Shown here: in pieces, positions 11,709 through 25,496 of the stretch
Numbering within the stretch: position 1 is the first letter of the stretch
Layout: each line of letters begins with the position of its first letter
NCBI RefSeq assembly: GCF_036785885.1
Contig: NC_092327.1
Coordinates: 15,766,001-15,830,000 of the forward strand
DNA length: 64,000 nucleotides
Source: Coffea arabica
Taxonomy: Eukaryota; Streptophyta; Magnoliopsida; Gentianales; Rubiaceae
Direction of reading: 5' to 3'
Made by a program: the position numbers and the translations under genes
The notes under the pieces: model-generated
Seen by the model: only the letters and a program-made list of their open reading frames with translations
The model's database searches: none
What the model was told of the DNA's origin: nothing

Positions 11709-14227
11709 TGTGACGACCCCACCTCCTCCCAAGGCGTACCAAAGGGTTCGGCGAGTCGCCTGCCCAACTCTCGCCAGCACTCACACACTCGTATCACGTG
11801 CATACATCCATCGACAATAAATAACATCACAATTCACACTTACAATTTACATCGATGCATACTCAAAATACAAAGCCTCTATATACCCAAACTGGTTCAA
11901 AGTGTATACAATCCAAGTACAAATCATCCTAATCGAGTGATGGCGCGAGTACAAATCAAAAGTCAAAAACAACTAGGCTACGCTAGTCTTTACACATCTC
12001 ACGCCTCGCTCGTACCCCTATAAGGAAAACAAAACTAATGGAGTGAGCCAAAGCTCAGTGAAGTTCCAAATATCAAACTGGCCATCAAATAGAGTAATAA
12101 CAGCGTGATAGTGAAATAGCGAGCAAACAAGTCGAATCAGAGAAATAGCACTTCAGATAATCAAGAAATATCTGGTTCACATTCACATGTAAGGATACAG
12201 TAGCTCATCTCTCGGCTCCATCCTAGCTTGATCAATTGGTAGTTGACACTCCGTCAACTTTCAAGTAATGATCTAGTCCAGAAAAACCCCACTTCACGCC
12301 AGTCTCCATTCCCCGATCAACCCCCTTACCGGGCCCGCACGCCACACGAAACACGGGTGATAATACTCGAGTATACCGATTAGCCGAGGAGATAACACTC
12401 CACTCGACATCACTAATTACCCAGGGTTCGTTATCTAATCGACCAGGCCCTTGCCGGCTCGACTCGATTAACTAGCCACAGGGTTTCTGGAATTTCAGGC
12501 AAGATATAATTCATACACATGTAGAGCAAGTCAATTGAAATCGATGAATAAGAACAAGTCTCATTAGGGCAAGTGCGATAAAGTACACCCTTGCCCTATC
12601 AAATCACTTATATATCATGTAATCACATTGGTCAAAGATAAATCACAAATATCAAGTTCAATCAGATATTTGGAAGCACTCACCAAAAGTAGTGCCTCTA
12701 GTGATCGCGTCTAGGTTGTACTCCGGGTTTGGAGTCCAAATCTGCGATAAAACTTGACTTAAGAACTTTGAAAATCGACTAAAGTTCGAAACTTAGACGT
12801 TTCGTTCAATAAGAATCAAGAAATTGAAATTCACTTGGAGAATAGTCATGAAACACTTGCTCGCTTTTCCAACTGAAAAATTTTGTAACATGTATACTTG
12901 GAAATAACTTTTGAGTCGAAAGTACAAGGAAAACATACTCCGAGCAGTCATTATTTTATTTCTCAAGGGTACAAGTTCGGCCAAGTCCTTACTTATATAC
13001 CTCGGTAAAAGAAGACGCAAATATCCTAGATGGTTCAAGTAGTAATCACTCTTAACCCTTACTCAAGTCGCAAGTACATTTCTCTAGTCCTCGAGCGTAA
13101 ATTTGGGCAGCATGCCTTTGGTATTTACCTAATTTTTCAGCCATTTACGGCTTCATTATTTTCCTCAGCCAATCTCAAAGTCATACACAATATAAATTCA
13201 TCACAATAGCCGTTCAATAGGTTCAAGGTAATACAAGTACAAAATCAAGCTAGCGACATGTGCAGAAATGAGGTTTAGCAAAAGACAGATTTGACATGGT
13301 TTTTACGTAACGGACACAACCGAAGCTACGTTTATCGGATTGGGATACAATTTATACCGTTTTGAAGCTAAGACAAAGGCCTACAATTTTCCTGAAGATC
13401 ACTTACTCCAAATTCCAGTATAACCCAGTCAAATTCCCAATTCACAGAACCAAATTCCAACTAACCGGCCAGTTAACCGTACTACCTCCAAATGGCCATA
13501 TCTCAAGCTACCAAAGTCCGTTTAAGGCGTTCTTGGAGGCATTGAAAAGCTAAGACAAAGTAATAAAAATTTCTTGTTTTGACTAAAAGCTAGTTCAGTA
13601 CATATCAAGGTGAATAAATGCAACCAACTTAGTGTACTGTCAAAACTGTCCACTGACTTTACTCCTAGGGCAGTCAGGGTATTTTCATCTTTTCACAGGC
13701 TACGTTGTTCGGATTGAGCTAAAATTTTTTAGGTAACCATAAAATGTCATTATATACAACTTTCATGTTTTGTCCTAAGCCTATTTCGGCCTCTAACATG
13801 ATGAAATAGAACCGGACAGAACTGAAGCTACAATTTCCAGAAATCTGGAATTTTGCTATATTCAAGCTATACTTCTCATTTTTACCTTGAAACTACCACT
13901 ACTATCTCCTTTACAAGATTATATACCACATATATACATCATACAACTCCTAACCCACAAGAAACCCTAACTCAAAAGTCATCCATCTAATCATCAAAAT
14001 CACTTGAAACAAGCATCACAAGCACAATACTACCATTAATACCCAACTTAATCATGATTAATGGGGAAAGAAAGGTTGATCAGCCATTATAACTCAAAAC
14101 AAGAGCTTGTAAGAATGATCCTCCACCTCTCCTTGAAATTTTTTGTTCCTTAAGCTTCCCAAACTTCCAAACTAGTGATTAATCGGTTTAGTTTTTCTTG
14201 GTTGCACTCAAAAGGTTGGATTCAAGG

Positions 14228-17200
14228 TGTGGCGACCCCACTTCCCCCTAAGGCGAACCAGAGGGTTGGCGGGCCGTCTGCCTAGCTCTCGCCAGGACTC
14301 ACGCAAGCAAGCTAGCAAAAATCCTTCCGATGTATAACCTAATCTATTACAACATCGTTTCCCTCCAAATAGGCCGGTTTCTAGAATCACATTAACTTCA
14401 GAGATAACAGTGCCTTAAGATAGCCAACGTCGATTCTTAAAATACCTTCCCGATTACAACCCAAGAAACAAAACATACAATTCAAATACATCCTTACAAG
14501 CCAAGTAACAAATTCATACAAGCCACATACAAGTCCAGGGTTTACACTTTTCCAGCTTCAAGTGGCAACCCAAGGCAAAACTACATTGTTTAAACTCGAA
14601 TTACATTCATAAAAGTAAACAATCTAATACTACTTCCGAGCACCCTTGATCTCAAACCCTGTAAAAGAAAACCACAACGTGGGATGAGCTACACAGCCCA
14701 GTGAGGTTCCAAGACAGTCTAACAGTTCAAACAAATCAAGAAAGTTGTGCATGTCATATGCATGGTTCGAGGTTACACAATGACATGTTATCATGAGGTG
14801 ATAATCATTACTCGGGTAATTGCTACTTTGAAAACACATGTAGAAGTAGTACTTTTGCTGGTAACCTTACTATGAGTACAACTCATAAATTGTCTAAAAT
14901 CACTAACGTATTTTTGGAATGAATGACAATATAAATATATTTTCATGAACTTTTAGTCAAACAAATAGTGGCTCGTCTGACTAGAAGAACATTACAAGGA
15001 TTGCTTCATCTCAGAGATCAATGCTCATGAGGAGTCTTACCCGAGAAATGTCAACTAGGAGAGCAATAACATTATTAATAGCAAAGCAAGCACAAAAGGA
15101 TACAGTACTCGGTCCACTTCCCGTCCTTATAACTCCGATCGGTAACTCCTTCGGTTGACTGGTCATCACCTTATCCCTCCAATGGTAGTACTCGAGTATA
15201 CCGAAACGGTTGTCCAAGGTTCCAACCTACCCGACCGAGCCCAGTCCTGGCTCGAGTAGGTCAGTAACCGAGGCAGGGTCCAAGTTCAGCTTAGAGCTTA
15301 CAGCATGCACAGGTAACCAAGTAATTCGACAAAAGGTAAAATTCATCATTTGAGTAGGTCGAGTGAGGTCAAGTACACACTCGCCTATCAATGATGGACA
15401 ACTTCATATAACATATGATTCATGATAATCAAGTAATCAAGTGGATACTTAGCACGTAAGCACGTAAGCAATACAAATTGATTTCATGGAAGCATGTAAT
15501 ATTCGAATATACCCTTAGGAAATTGGGAGCAATATACTTGAGTATACCCTCAGGAAATTGGTCGAGGGATTCACCCAGCGACATTTCCGTAGTTGGATTC
15601 AGAAGTCGAGGGATTCACCCAACGACGCAACTACATTTTGATTCACGGATTCAGGAGAAAAATGTTTCACGCAAGTCACCACTCGAACGGCTAGTGCGAT
15701 AAAGTACGCACTGCTCACTTCGATGGATCTAAACTAGTTTTGCAATTTATTACATATAGAGTCAAGAAAGCACTTTAATCAGGTAAGCATAGAACAGGCA
15801 GGGACACTCACTTTACAACACCAAGTAGGCTAAGCACGTATTGAGTTTGCACGGTCATTTGATAGGGTTAATCATTTAACCAATTCATGTCGATATGCAA
15901 TGCAAGTATATATTTCTTAAATAGGCACGAGTATGGTAAATACTTAACAATCATGAAATGAGCATGTCCTAGACTTACTCAATTACGTATTCCTATATGG
16001 AACACTCACCTAGTCAAACAAGCGCAATAGGTCTCAAACAAGCGTTTTAGGCGCCCGCTCCGAGTTCCTCTTGGAGATCTCCTCGATTGCCTGAGCAAAC
16101 AATAATTTAAGTACCACTCAATATCGCTACAAATTCTCTAGTTTTCGATGAAGATTGTACGCTAGTGCAATCTAAGAAATTAACGCGGAGACGAGCCTAA
16201 GAATTCATGTAACTCGAGGTTCAAAAGGGGGGTTTTAAACCACAAGACAAATCTGATTTCCATCTATGGATTCAAATGTAAAACAATCAAATGATATTGA
16301 AAGAAATGAAGAGTTCGAAACCCCTTAGTTTCCTTTAAGTTAGAAAATTCCAGATTTAACAAGTAATCTTTGAAAAATCATATCTTACTCTCTACAGGCC
16401 TAACATTGGAAAACTTGATACTATTGGAAACATCTTTGAAAGTACTAAAAGTTCCTAGAATACACTTTTCTAAGATTCCACATGGAAAACATTCAAAAAT
16501 AAGCTCAAAGTCTCTGTTTTGGTTCATAAGGCAGATTTAAGTTGATTTTTGGCCAACTTTGAAAATTCGGCAAAATTCACTTGATTGGAACTAGCTTTTG
16601 AAATTTTCAAATCTATTAGTGTTGTAATCCAAGAGTATAAAAAAACAAACGGAATGAGAAACGGGGTTTTGGGCACCAAGATACGGTAGCTCAAAGTTAC
16701 CAAAATTCCTTTGTGAAACATGGGTTTTTCAAACTCGAGTCATGAACTTTGGGTAATTTATTTGACCCATGAAACGGTTTCGGAATAACACCATAATTAG
16801 CAGTATAATACTACCATATAAGGGTTGTCCCTCTACCAAATTTCATGGAAAAATAACTTCGGAAAGGTGGTCAATCAAACACCTAAAATTTCGCAAATAC
16901 TAAGACAAAACTGCCTTGAACCTTTTGTTTTTCCCTTTCAGACATTTGGTCAAAGAAAATTCCTCCAAACCTGGTTCATTTGTTTAGGTAAAATTCAAAG
17001 AACGTTCCTGGTACATTTGGTAAGTGTTTAGCATCAAAATATTCAGTTAGCAAGTCTTTGCCAAACCTTGCATCAAATCTGTCTAAAAATCAGGGTTTTC
17101 AAGGACAGAGCAGGTTTCATATTTTGATCACAGATCACTCAAATTAACTCTGAATTGGGCATAGTTTAAGGCGTTGGAAAATAAATTCATAAAGCTATAA

Positions 17201-19381
17201 TTTCACAGAAGAAATCATTTTGAAATTCGGCGTACAACTAGGTCGAATTTGAGCCACAAGTTGCAGCCTCAGCATTTCGTTCTTGTAAAACAGAGAAACA
17301 GAACAGTCATCTTTAAATGGTTGGTTCGCCTCACACACATGGAACCAGAACATACATTTTGTACCGTTGGAAAGGCTGGGATGTCTAGTTTCAAATGCCG
17401 CTGACGGCACTCGATTTCGACATTGGACCACAGAGTTATGGCCGAAATACGAAAGCTGGTCAGAGCATTTCGGAAATAGTTCCAGATTTACTAGCTTTGT
17501 GAAATCGATTTATTTGACCAACCAAACCTCAATATTTTTCAATGAAACTTTGTACACCATATATTCAACATATAAATGTGATATACAAGTCATGAAACCC
17601 TCAAAATTTTGCAAAAAGGGGTGCGATTAAAACAGGGCAAATCTGAACATTTTTTTAACTATGCATCTCTTGGAGTCTAGACTAGCTAGGTATCATTAAT
17701 CTACCTATTTAAACACTAACTAGCATTGTATCCATCATCAATCCAAGGGTGGGAGTTCATAGAGCCCACCATCAAAATTTTCCGACATGAAATAAAACAA
17801 ATAGCATGTGATTTTGGCAAATAATTCCACCACAATAAATCGGTCCTCGGCTAAACCGAATTTCCAGCAGCTAGTTGGTCATAAATCCAACTTTTTACTC
17901 GGCCAAAACATGATATTAAGTACTCAATTTTGGCATGCAATTTCTTAACTAGCCAATTAACATTTCCAGTTCAAGATTAGATTCAAACAACAGTTATAAT
18001 CATCCCAAAAATTCCAGAATTTGTTCACCTATTCTCGGCTAGATTGCATGCAACAGATTCTTGTTTCATTTTTATCTTCTAGCATAATCCGGCTAATTAG
18101 CTTCATGCATGGTTTAAACATCTTGTTTTCAGTTAATTAAATACATTTCTAATCTCAGATTACCTCAGATGAACAAATTTAAAGCTGCATTTCTAGATTA
18201 AGCTCTCGGCAACTTCAATTCTTTCCAAACCAGATTTCTTAAGTCTCAATTCCTCATCTAACCTCACAAACCCACATGCATGCGTATAGACAGCTTCATC
18301 AACCCATAAACAATTCATCTAAGTCCAGAATTTACCTTAGCTTGAAGCCTAAAACACACAACTAGCAGCTGCAACAATTCTCGCTCTCAGCTGTCCAGAA
18401 AAAAATGCAGACCGCTAGCTCTCTCTTCCTCTCTCCCTTGCTCTGGCTTGCGGCTGGATGAAGGAACTCTGGTCTCAAGCTCTGCACCAGCTCACGGATG
18501 GAAGACAGACCGAATCACAAGTCCCTCTCTGGTTTACGGACAGAAAAGAAAAGAAACAAGAAGCTCGGCCCTTTTTTTCTCACTCTCTCACCCAGTCGAT
18601 ACTTCCTATGCTGCTCCCTCACTCTCACGGCAGAAAGGAAATTGAAGTTGTGATATTGTGATGTAGTGAGAATGATATAGTGGTGTGTGGTAGTGTAAGG
18701 TATATAAGGTGAGGCTTTGAGTGGAAATGGTCGGCCATATCAAATGCAAAAGGCTGGAATGATACGTGAGAAGTGAAACCGGCAGGATTTGGAGTTGTTT
18801 GTAATGTTCCATGGCTGCATGGTAGATTTGAAATGGAGGAGGGCTGTTTTAGTCTTTTAGCAACTTGTGCAACCTTTCACTTAGGTCCCTCATCCTAAAC
18901 TAATTCCAAAATTTACCCCAAGTGTGAATCGAATGCCTACTAATACCCCAATCTCGCAAAAATTCAATTATCGAAATACATTGTCCTAAACGTAATTGTA
19001 AAAGTTTTGACTTAAAACGATTCATCTTAATTCTAATTTCGCCTTAACACCTATCGTTATTAATACTTAAAATTAACTTATTGAACTCAAGGAATTAAAT
19101 AGAAACAAAGGCACACTCAACGTCAAGAATTATTAATTTAGCTTGGCAAAATTCAAATAATCTAATGTTTTGCACAATTGAATTATTTGTAATCTATAAT
19201 GAATTATTTTTGCACACTTATTTTAGATCAAACAATAATAAAGTTTATTAAAAATCTAAGATGCACATAAAAATGCACATAAAAATCTAAGATGCACATA
19301 AAAATCTAAGTTTACTAAAGAATTAAAAATGCAAATGAAATATGCACTGATATTTATATATATATTTTCAGGGTTCTCACA
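14228..19381 (-). mobile_element. Solo Gypsy LTR, 5.15 kb
   Basis: Begins TGTGGCGACC, ends GGTTCTCACA, and is flanked by CAAGG (14223-14227 and 19382-19386). It is related to the LTR at 46139-50348 (same start and end, same inner motifs) but about 0.9 kb longer. Contents include the LTR-end hairpin (14246-14265), the stem-loop at 15692-15712, and a candidate exon (16090-16010) with AG before it and GTGAGTG after it. Pyrimidine-rich DNA and a possible TATA-like TTATATACC (minus strand, near 18700) lie at the promoter side. No gene. Confidence 0.85.
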
Positions 19382-19888
19382 CAAGGTAGAAGATTGAAAA
19401 CTCTCCTCACTCTTGCCTCTCCTTGCTCTCGGCCAAAACAGAAAGAAAATGAGGAAAAATGAGCTGAAATGAGAGATAAGAAGGCAAGACAAAAGGTTGG
19501 TCAAGGAACCATAGGTGGTTGACACTTGTCATCACCAAAACCAACTAAAATTTTGTTTTCTTTTCCTTGCATTTTGGCCACATATTTCGGTTATATGGCT
19601 GAGGATGAGGGGGATATTTTGCAAAAATATCAAGGGTATGTGGTGGTAGGGAAGTGGTGGTCAAGTGGTGGGTTCAATCGGTAGTGATCGATACCCGTCG
19701 GTTCGAGCCGATTTTTCTTAAATCGCATATACTAGGGTTTTTTACCTTCTAATCACTAACTTATTATTATCACTTCAAATCATATAATATTTCCTCATCC
19801 AAAAGTCACTCTTACCTACCAAATTTGATCCTCACACCGTACCGAATAGTCACACTACGAAAAAAAGTGAAAAATCCTAATTCGCTCT

Positions 19889-22719
19889 TGTCACAGCCCC
19901 ACTTTCCCCTGAGGCGAACCAGAGGGTTCGGCGGGCCGCCTGCCCAGCTCTCGCCGGGACTCAGTCGTTCTCTACAATCCTCAATTGAATTTCAAGATAT
20001 ATATATCAAATATACATCAAAGGTTCCCAAACTTTACATATCAAAAGCGAAGCGTCCACGCTTCCGCAGCGCCACTCTGATCCTTGATCACAATTAGTAT
20101 ACAGGAGGAAGTCCAAAACTAGACTATTACACATCCAATCAATTCTAAACGTTCAATACAATCCCAATATGAATGATTACACAAAAGGAAATCCAAGTTC
20201 AATCCATACATGAGATAATCCATGAATAAACACTACAAGCCCTTCCTTCGCCTTGAGCCCTGTGGAGGGGAATAAAACATTTTTGGGGTGAGCTAGAAGC
20301 TCAGTGAGTAACCAATAAAATCAGTTATCAAATCTGTTTAACAATGGTTCATTTCAATGATGTTGTAAATCAAAGGATAAGTCTAGAAACAATTACAACG
20401 TTTACAAAACATTAAATATGGAGTATCAATAATTCAAGAAACATTTACAATGGAAAGCGATAGTAACATTCATGAAAAGGATACGTTCGTTCTCCTGTCA
20501 TTTCATTGCATTTTTAGTTTCATTCGTGCATTCATTCACCCCGTCCCTGGCTTTTGGCTAGGCTCCACCAACCTACAAGGTAATACTCGAGTATACCGAA
20601 ACGTTCACCCAAGTTCCTAGTCGCCCGACCGAGTCCGCTTCTGGCTCGAGACGACCGGTAACAAGGGGCAATGGCCAGTTCAGCCCAAAAGGCTTACATT
20701 CATGCGCAAGTAGCATTTAATCATTAATCATTGAAAATTTCATATTTATTTAGGTCGAGTGCGATAAAGTACACACTCGCCTAGAAAACTCGTTTTAACA
20801 ATCATTGAAAGCAAAATCAATAATAACAAGACACTGATATGCAAGCACGCATGATATGTAAGAAAATAGTTCCAAAATTAAATTTGGAAACAGTTCAAAA
20901 GTAAATAATGCAAGAAACGGTTCATAAATAATTTTAGAAATAGTTTGAGGTCACTCACCTCCATGGCTCAGAAATCATCCATTAAATATCATTGCCTTGC
21001 TCAAATCCAAGTCTTAAATCACAAACTCAATGCAAACAAGTTCCTTCAAAGTTTGGACAGCACTTCCCCTGAATTTGCTTACTTTTCCAGCCATCATGGC
21101 TTCATTATATCCTCAGCCAGTCCCAAAGGTACACACACAACAACAAGTTCATCCAATAGCCATTCAGCAAGCTCCAAGTAGTACTAGTACAAGTCAAGCT
21201 AGGGAAAAGTCCGGAAATGAAAGTTTAGCTCAAAACCAGAAAAACAGTTTTGACGTCATTTTGCGGTAATGGTATCAAAGGCGTTAAGATTGTTGGATGA
21301 AGGTGCAAGACCCACCGTTTTGAAGCTAAAAGACAGGGCTACAACAATGTAGAAGGCCACTCAGTCCAAATCCTACCACAACTAGGTCAAAAATGCAAAA
21401 TACCAAACCAGAACCTTAATTGCAGGTTTACAAATTACACTATGCTGTAATTAGTTCAACTCAGTCTGTACAAGTCCAAATTCATTGATTCCAAAGGCAG
21501 GCGGTAGATAAGACATCAAGATACATTTCATCAGAAGACCTCAACAACCAAATCCAAAGCAATTCCAGTCAAAACAGCCGATTACAGGCGCAGTTCGGCC
21601 ATCCTGATGAACCCAGAACAGCAGTAGTAAATTCGACATTTCTCACTCTACACTACTTCAAATGACCTGAAATTTTACAGGCATCTCAAAAACATCAATA
21701 CCTACAACTTTAATGTTTTAAGAAAAGGCCAATTCGGCCTCTAACCATGAGATATAAAACCGACCAGAATTGGGGATACAAAACCCTAATTTTCTCAAAT
21801 TCCTTCCAAACCCAAAATTGCTTGCAATTACCAATCATGTACACCTACTAGAGTCATTACCCTTCATTACCAACCATCATAGATAACCACAACATCATGA
21901 TCAAATTAAACGAGCAAAATCATCAATAAATTAAAAACTTCACCAATTCATCTCAAACCAAGAAATAAACCACAAATTTCAGCACTTTAGCTACCCCTAA
22001 GCACAACTTAAGCTTCATTAAGTGTAGGAGGAAGTTCAATCACCACTCACCTAGTAAACAAGAGAGGGAGAGTTGTAGGACACCTTAGCTTCCTTGAACA
22101 CTTCCACAAAATCACTTACTAGCACCAAATGGAGGGATTTTATGGAGTATAAACAAATTTAAGCAATTGGTTTGGATGATTTGCACTATATGGAAGCTTG
22201 AAAATTGGAGAAGTTTTCTTTCTTTTCCTAGAGAGAGAGCCGGCCAAGAAGTTGAAGACAAGAATGAATTTTGTGTGAATTTTGAGATATTTAAGCAATT
22301 GGTCAAAAGTCAAGAAAATGAATAGTTGTCGTACAAGTGCCACCATTCACCAAGTGACACTTGTCACTACATTTAAAGCATTTCTCTCCTTTAAGTCTCT
22401 CTCACATCAATCACATCTCATCCTCCACTTATCTCTTAACACCCGATAAATGTCAACCAGTATCCAAAACTTAACCTAATTGGCCGAATTTTTCCGAACT
22501 TTTCGCACTAGTGGGTCCCACGTCCGATATATATCCTTAATTTCTCAAAAACTAACCGATACTAGAAAATCATTTTAAAACTATTTTTGCTCATAAACTT
22601 TATTTGGGGAATTTTTCTAATAAAGAAAATGTAGAAAAGGTGGGCGATTAAATAAAATAAATCCTAGAAAATTAGAAAATTTTCGGGTTCTCAAACTCAT
22701 TTTTTTTCGGGGCGTCACA
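19889..22719 (-). mobile_element. Solo Gypsy LTR, 2.8 kb
   Basis: Begins TGTCACAGCC and ends GGGGCGTCACA, flanked by GCTCT (19884-19888 and 22720-22724). It has an LTR-end hairpin (19907-19926), a UACUUUAU-type stem-loop (20753-20782) and the ATACTCGAGTAT palindrome (20583-20594). The U3 side includes CAAAAGTCAAG near 22311, a weaker W-box-like match. No gene. Confidence 0.85.
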
Positions 22720-23383
22720 GCTCTAACTTGACAACGGACAATGAAACCCTTACTTCTATATTCATTTACAGTGATTGTAGGGTGATTGGGTAGTAGACCC
22801 ATAATAAATGAATAATTTCCAAATAAAAGGGCATTTATAAGAAAAATATAAGGAATTTGCAAGTCCTCACACGTTCGATAAAACGAAACTTAAAAGAAAT
22901 TCTTGTAACGATAATATAACTCACTAATACTAGGGTAAATAATCCTAAAAATAACTATTTTTGAAATAAAAACATGAGTCCTCACAAGTATTAATTCCTC
23001 AAATCTCCAATTAGTTTGTACAAGCACGACTTTCGGGAAACTTTCGACGCACTCGCGGTATAAGTTTAAATTTTTAACTTACTCACCTCTAATCCATCAA
23101 TTGACTTTTCTTAGTCTACTATTACTCATTTTTAATTCTCTAGGATTATTGCACTTTCGATTCAAATATTGTCTCAAAAAACGTGTATTCACTATTTCTT
23201 AATAAACGAGCCTCCGAAAAATTAAATTTGCTAATGGGATGTTTTACAATATAAGTGGGATAGTATTCCATGTAAATGGCTTTAAAATGGTTGAAATAAA
23301 TTATTCGGAGAAAACGGGTGAGTAAGTAATTAAATAAGCCAATAAAATAGAATTAAAAGTAAGGAAAAATTCGGGTCCTCACA

Positions 23384-23810
23384 GAAGCGATTAAAACTTT
23401 TAAGTTCGTAAATTGGTATAAGGAACTAGAAAATCTTGTTTAAAGTTACCGTTACTTTGTCTTTGAGAAATATACACTTTTGGCGAAATTTTAGCTTGTA
23501 AGTCACCCACAAGGTCAACTTAAGCATCCCTACATAAACTAAGTCCAAATCGATCACAAGTCACACCCCTATTTCTGCTTTCACTCACTTATCCCACAAT
23601 AGGAAAAACGGGCAGCATTTCCCCTATTTTCCTTAACTTTTCCTCCTATTTTCCAAACCAAGTTCCATGTCAAATCAACCCAAATCAATACCACAAGTAA
23701 TAAGATAAAAGCAGCTCTTAATCTAGGCCACAAAACTATCTAATTGGAGCTTATTTCTAGCATATACACATTACCATTAAAATTTCTATGTACTTTATAA
23801 GTAAGTACAG
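23384..23810 (-). mobile_element. Fragment of LTR M, second part
   Basis: Continues 1-185 after the GAAGC duplication. It is diverged but follows the order of 12840-13200. Similarity stops at about 23810, where text of opposite orientation (LTR X) starts. The stretch equivalent to about 13200-14170 is missing. The end of M reappears at 58972. No gene. Confidence 0.5.
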
Positions 23811-24974
23811 TTTTAAAATTATTTTCCTAGTATGAGTTAGTGTACGTTAGTTTGAAGTGCGTTATAGATGTGGGACCCGCTCGTGTGATATAATTTTGGT
23901 GACTAAGTGAGTTTGGTACTAAGTGTTATTATTCACTAGGTGTTTAGAGATAATTAGAGGTTACCAAATGGATTAGTGTTGGAGAGACAAAAGAATAAGT
24001 GAAAAACCTAAAAGGTGCTAGGTGTCACCTTTCTATTGGACATAGACTTTGACCACTATTTATCACCTTTACTAAATAACCAAAATTGATCAAAATTCAC
24101 CATTTTCTTCATCATCCTGGCCGACTCTCTCAAGGGAAAAAAGAAAGAAAGCCTTCAACATTTTTCTTCTAAAACTTGCTCCAATCTTACAATCTAACCG
24201 ATAGAACTCCAAATTGCTCCATAAAAACCCTTTGTTAAGTAGTATTGAGGAAGTTGGTGGAGTGGTTTGGAAGGATAAGCTGCTAAGTTACTTCTTTTCT
24301 TGAGTTTACAAGGTAAGTGACCAAGAGATTCTTCCTTTGTTCATGTTAGAGTTAAATTAGTGACTTGTGATAGTTAAGGTGGTGATTTTATGGAAGATTT
24401 TATGATTTTTGGCAGAGATTGATGAATTTTTATTTTTATGCATGATTTTTCTGATTTCATATGTTTAGTGTTAGTTAACTATGGATTAATGGTTTGTTAT
24501 AGTGTAAAATGGAGTTGGTATATGTTGGAAATGATTGGTTGTGTAAAATTGTTGGTTTGAATGAAAATTCCAGCTTAGGGTTTCAATTGACCCGGTTCTG
24601 CCCGGTACTATTCGGATAGGATAAAGGCCGAATCAGGCTTAGGTTAAAACATGAAAGTTGTAGTGCTATGTCTTAGCTTTCCAACACCCCTGGAATCACC
24701 TCGTTTAGACTTCAGTATCCTGAGTTATTGTCGTTTACGCATAAGGTGGTCAACAAGCCCGAATATGAGATGCTGGTTCTGTTATTTGAGATTTTGACTT
24801 AGATACACTACAAACTGGACTGAGTGGTCTTCATCAAAGTTGTAGGCCATTGTCTTAGTTTCGAAATGGTATAAATTTTACCCCAATCCGATAAGTGTAG
24901 CTTCGGTTGTATTCGTTACGCAAAATAACGTCAAATCTGTCTTTTGTTTCTTGACTCAACCTTCATTTCCGCAC
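23811..24974 (+). mobile_element. Left part of plus-strand LTR X
   Basis: It resembles the reverse complement of the U3 half of the 19889-22719 LTR (for example the GTGGGACCC block and the 'agttttaaaattattttcctagtat' block). The first bases of X are gone. It ends at about 24974 inside a 'catttccgcacat' block, where gag A text begins without an LTR boundary. The right end of X is 58001-58971. A candidate splice donor AAG|GTAAGT lies near 24311. No gene. Confidence 0.6.
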
Positions 24975-25496
24975 ATTCTTGAAGTTCGCTCCATCTAAGT
25001 TTCATGGAGGGTCTGATCCCGAGGTAGCGGAAAATTGGTTTGAAAGGATGGTTGATATTTTTGCTGCTTTAGATTATACCGAGGAAAGGCAAGTGAATTT
25101 TGTCATTTTTCAATTTGAGGGAGCAGCACGCTCATGGTGGAATGTTGTTAGTGCAAAGTGGGAAAGAGAACAAACCCCTTGGACTTGGGTAAACTTTGAG
25201 AGGGAATTTAATGTCAAGTTCCTCCCGCCAATTATACAAGAAAAGAGGGAGGGCGACTTTATTAAGTTGAAGCAAGGATTATTAAATGTGGCCGAGTATG
25301 AGGAGCGGTTCACCAAACTTTCCAAATTTGCCCCTGAGCTTGTAGTCACCGAACGGAAACAGATAAGGAGGTTTATTCAGGGGTTAAATGTAGAAATCCA
25401 AGAATCCCTAGCAGCTGCCCAGATTGCCACTTTTACGGATGCCTTAGATAAGGCGCAGAGGGTAGAGAATGCTAAGTCCCAATCTAAAGTTTTTCA

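Larger units (their letters stand above)
11709..22871 (-). mobile_element. Solo Gypsy LTR with two nested solo LTRs
   Basis: Starts TGTGACGACC, ends AAGTCCTCACA, and is flanked by CGTTC (11704-11708 and 22872-22876). Without the two nested elements it is about 3.2 kb. It has a UACG-capped LTR-end hairpin (11728-11746), a strong UACUUUAU-type stem-loop (12567-12596) and an ATACTCGAGTAT palindrome (12363-12374). No internal region, PBS or second LTR is present, so LTR-LTR recombination has removed the coding part. Confidence 0.85.
186..23383 (-). mobile_element. Minus-strand Gypsy LTR (solo or remnant) carrying nested insertions
   Basis: It begins TGTGATGCCC and ends GGGTCCTCACA, with GAAGC at 181-185 and 23384-23388 as a 5-bp target duplication. 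The LTR's own pieces are 186-1422, 9701-11708 and 22877-23383, about 3.75 kb in total. It is interrupted by the element at 1423-9700 and the LTR at 11709-22871. Against the related LTR at 1423-5350 it lacks roughly its middle third, apparently lost at the 9700/9701 junction. The LTR-end hairpin is at 203-222. No internal region or second LTR of this unit is present, so it is probably a solo LTR. Confidence 0.75.
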
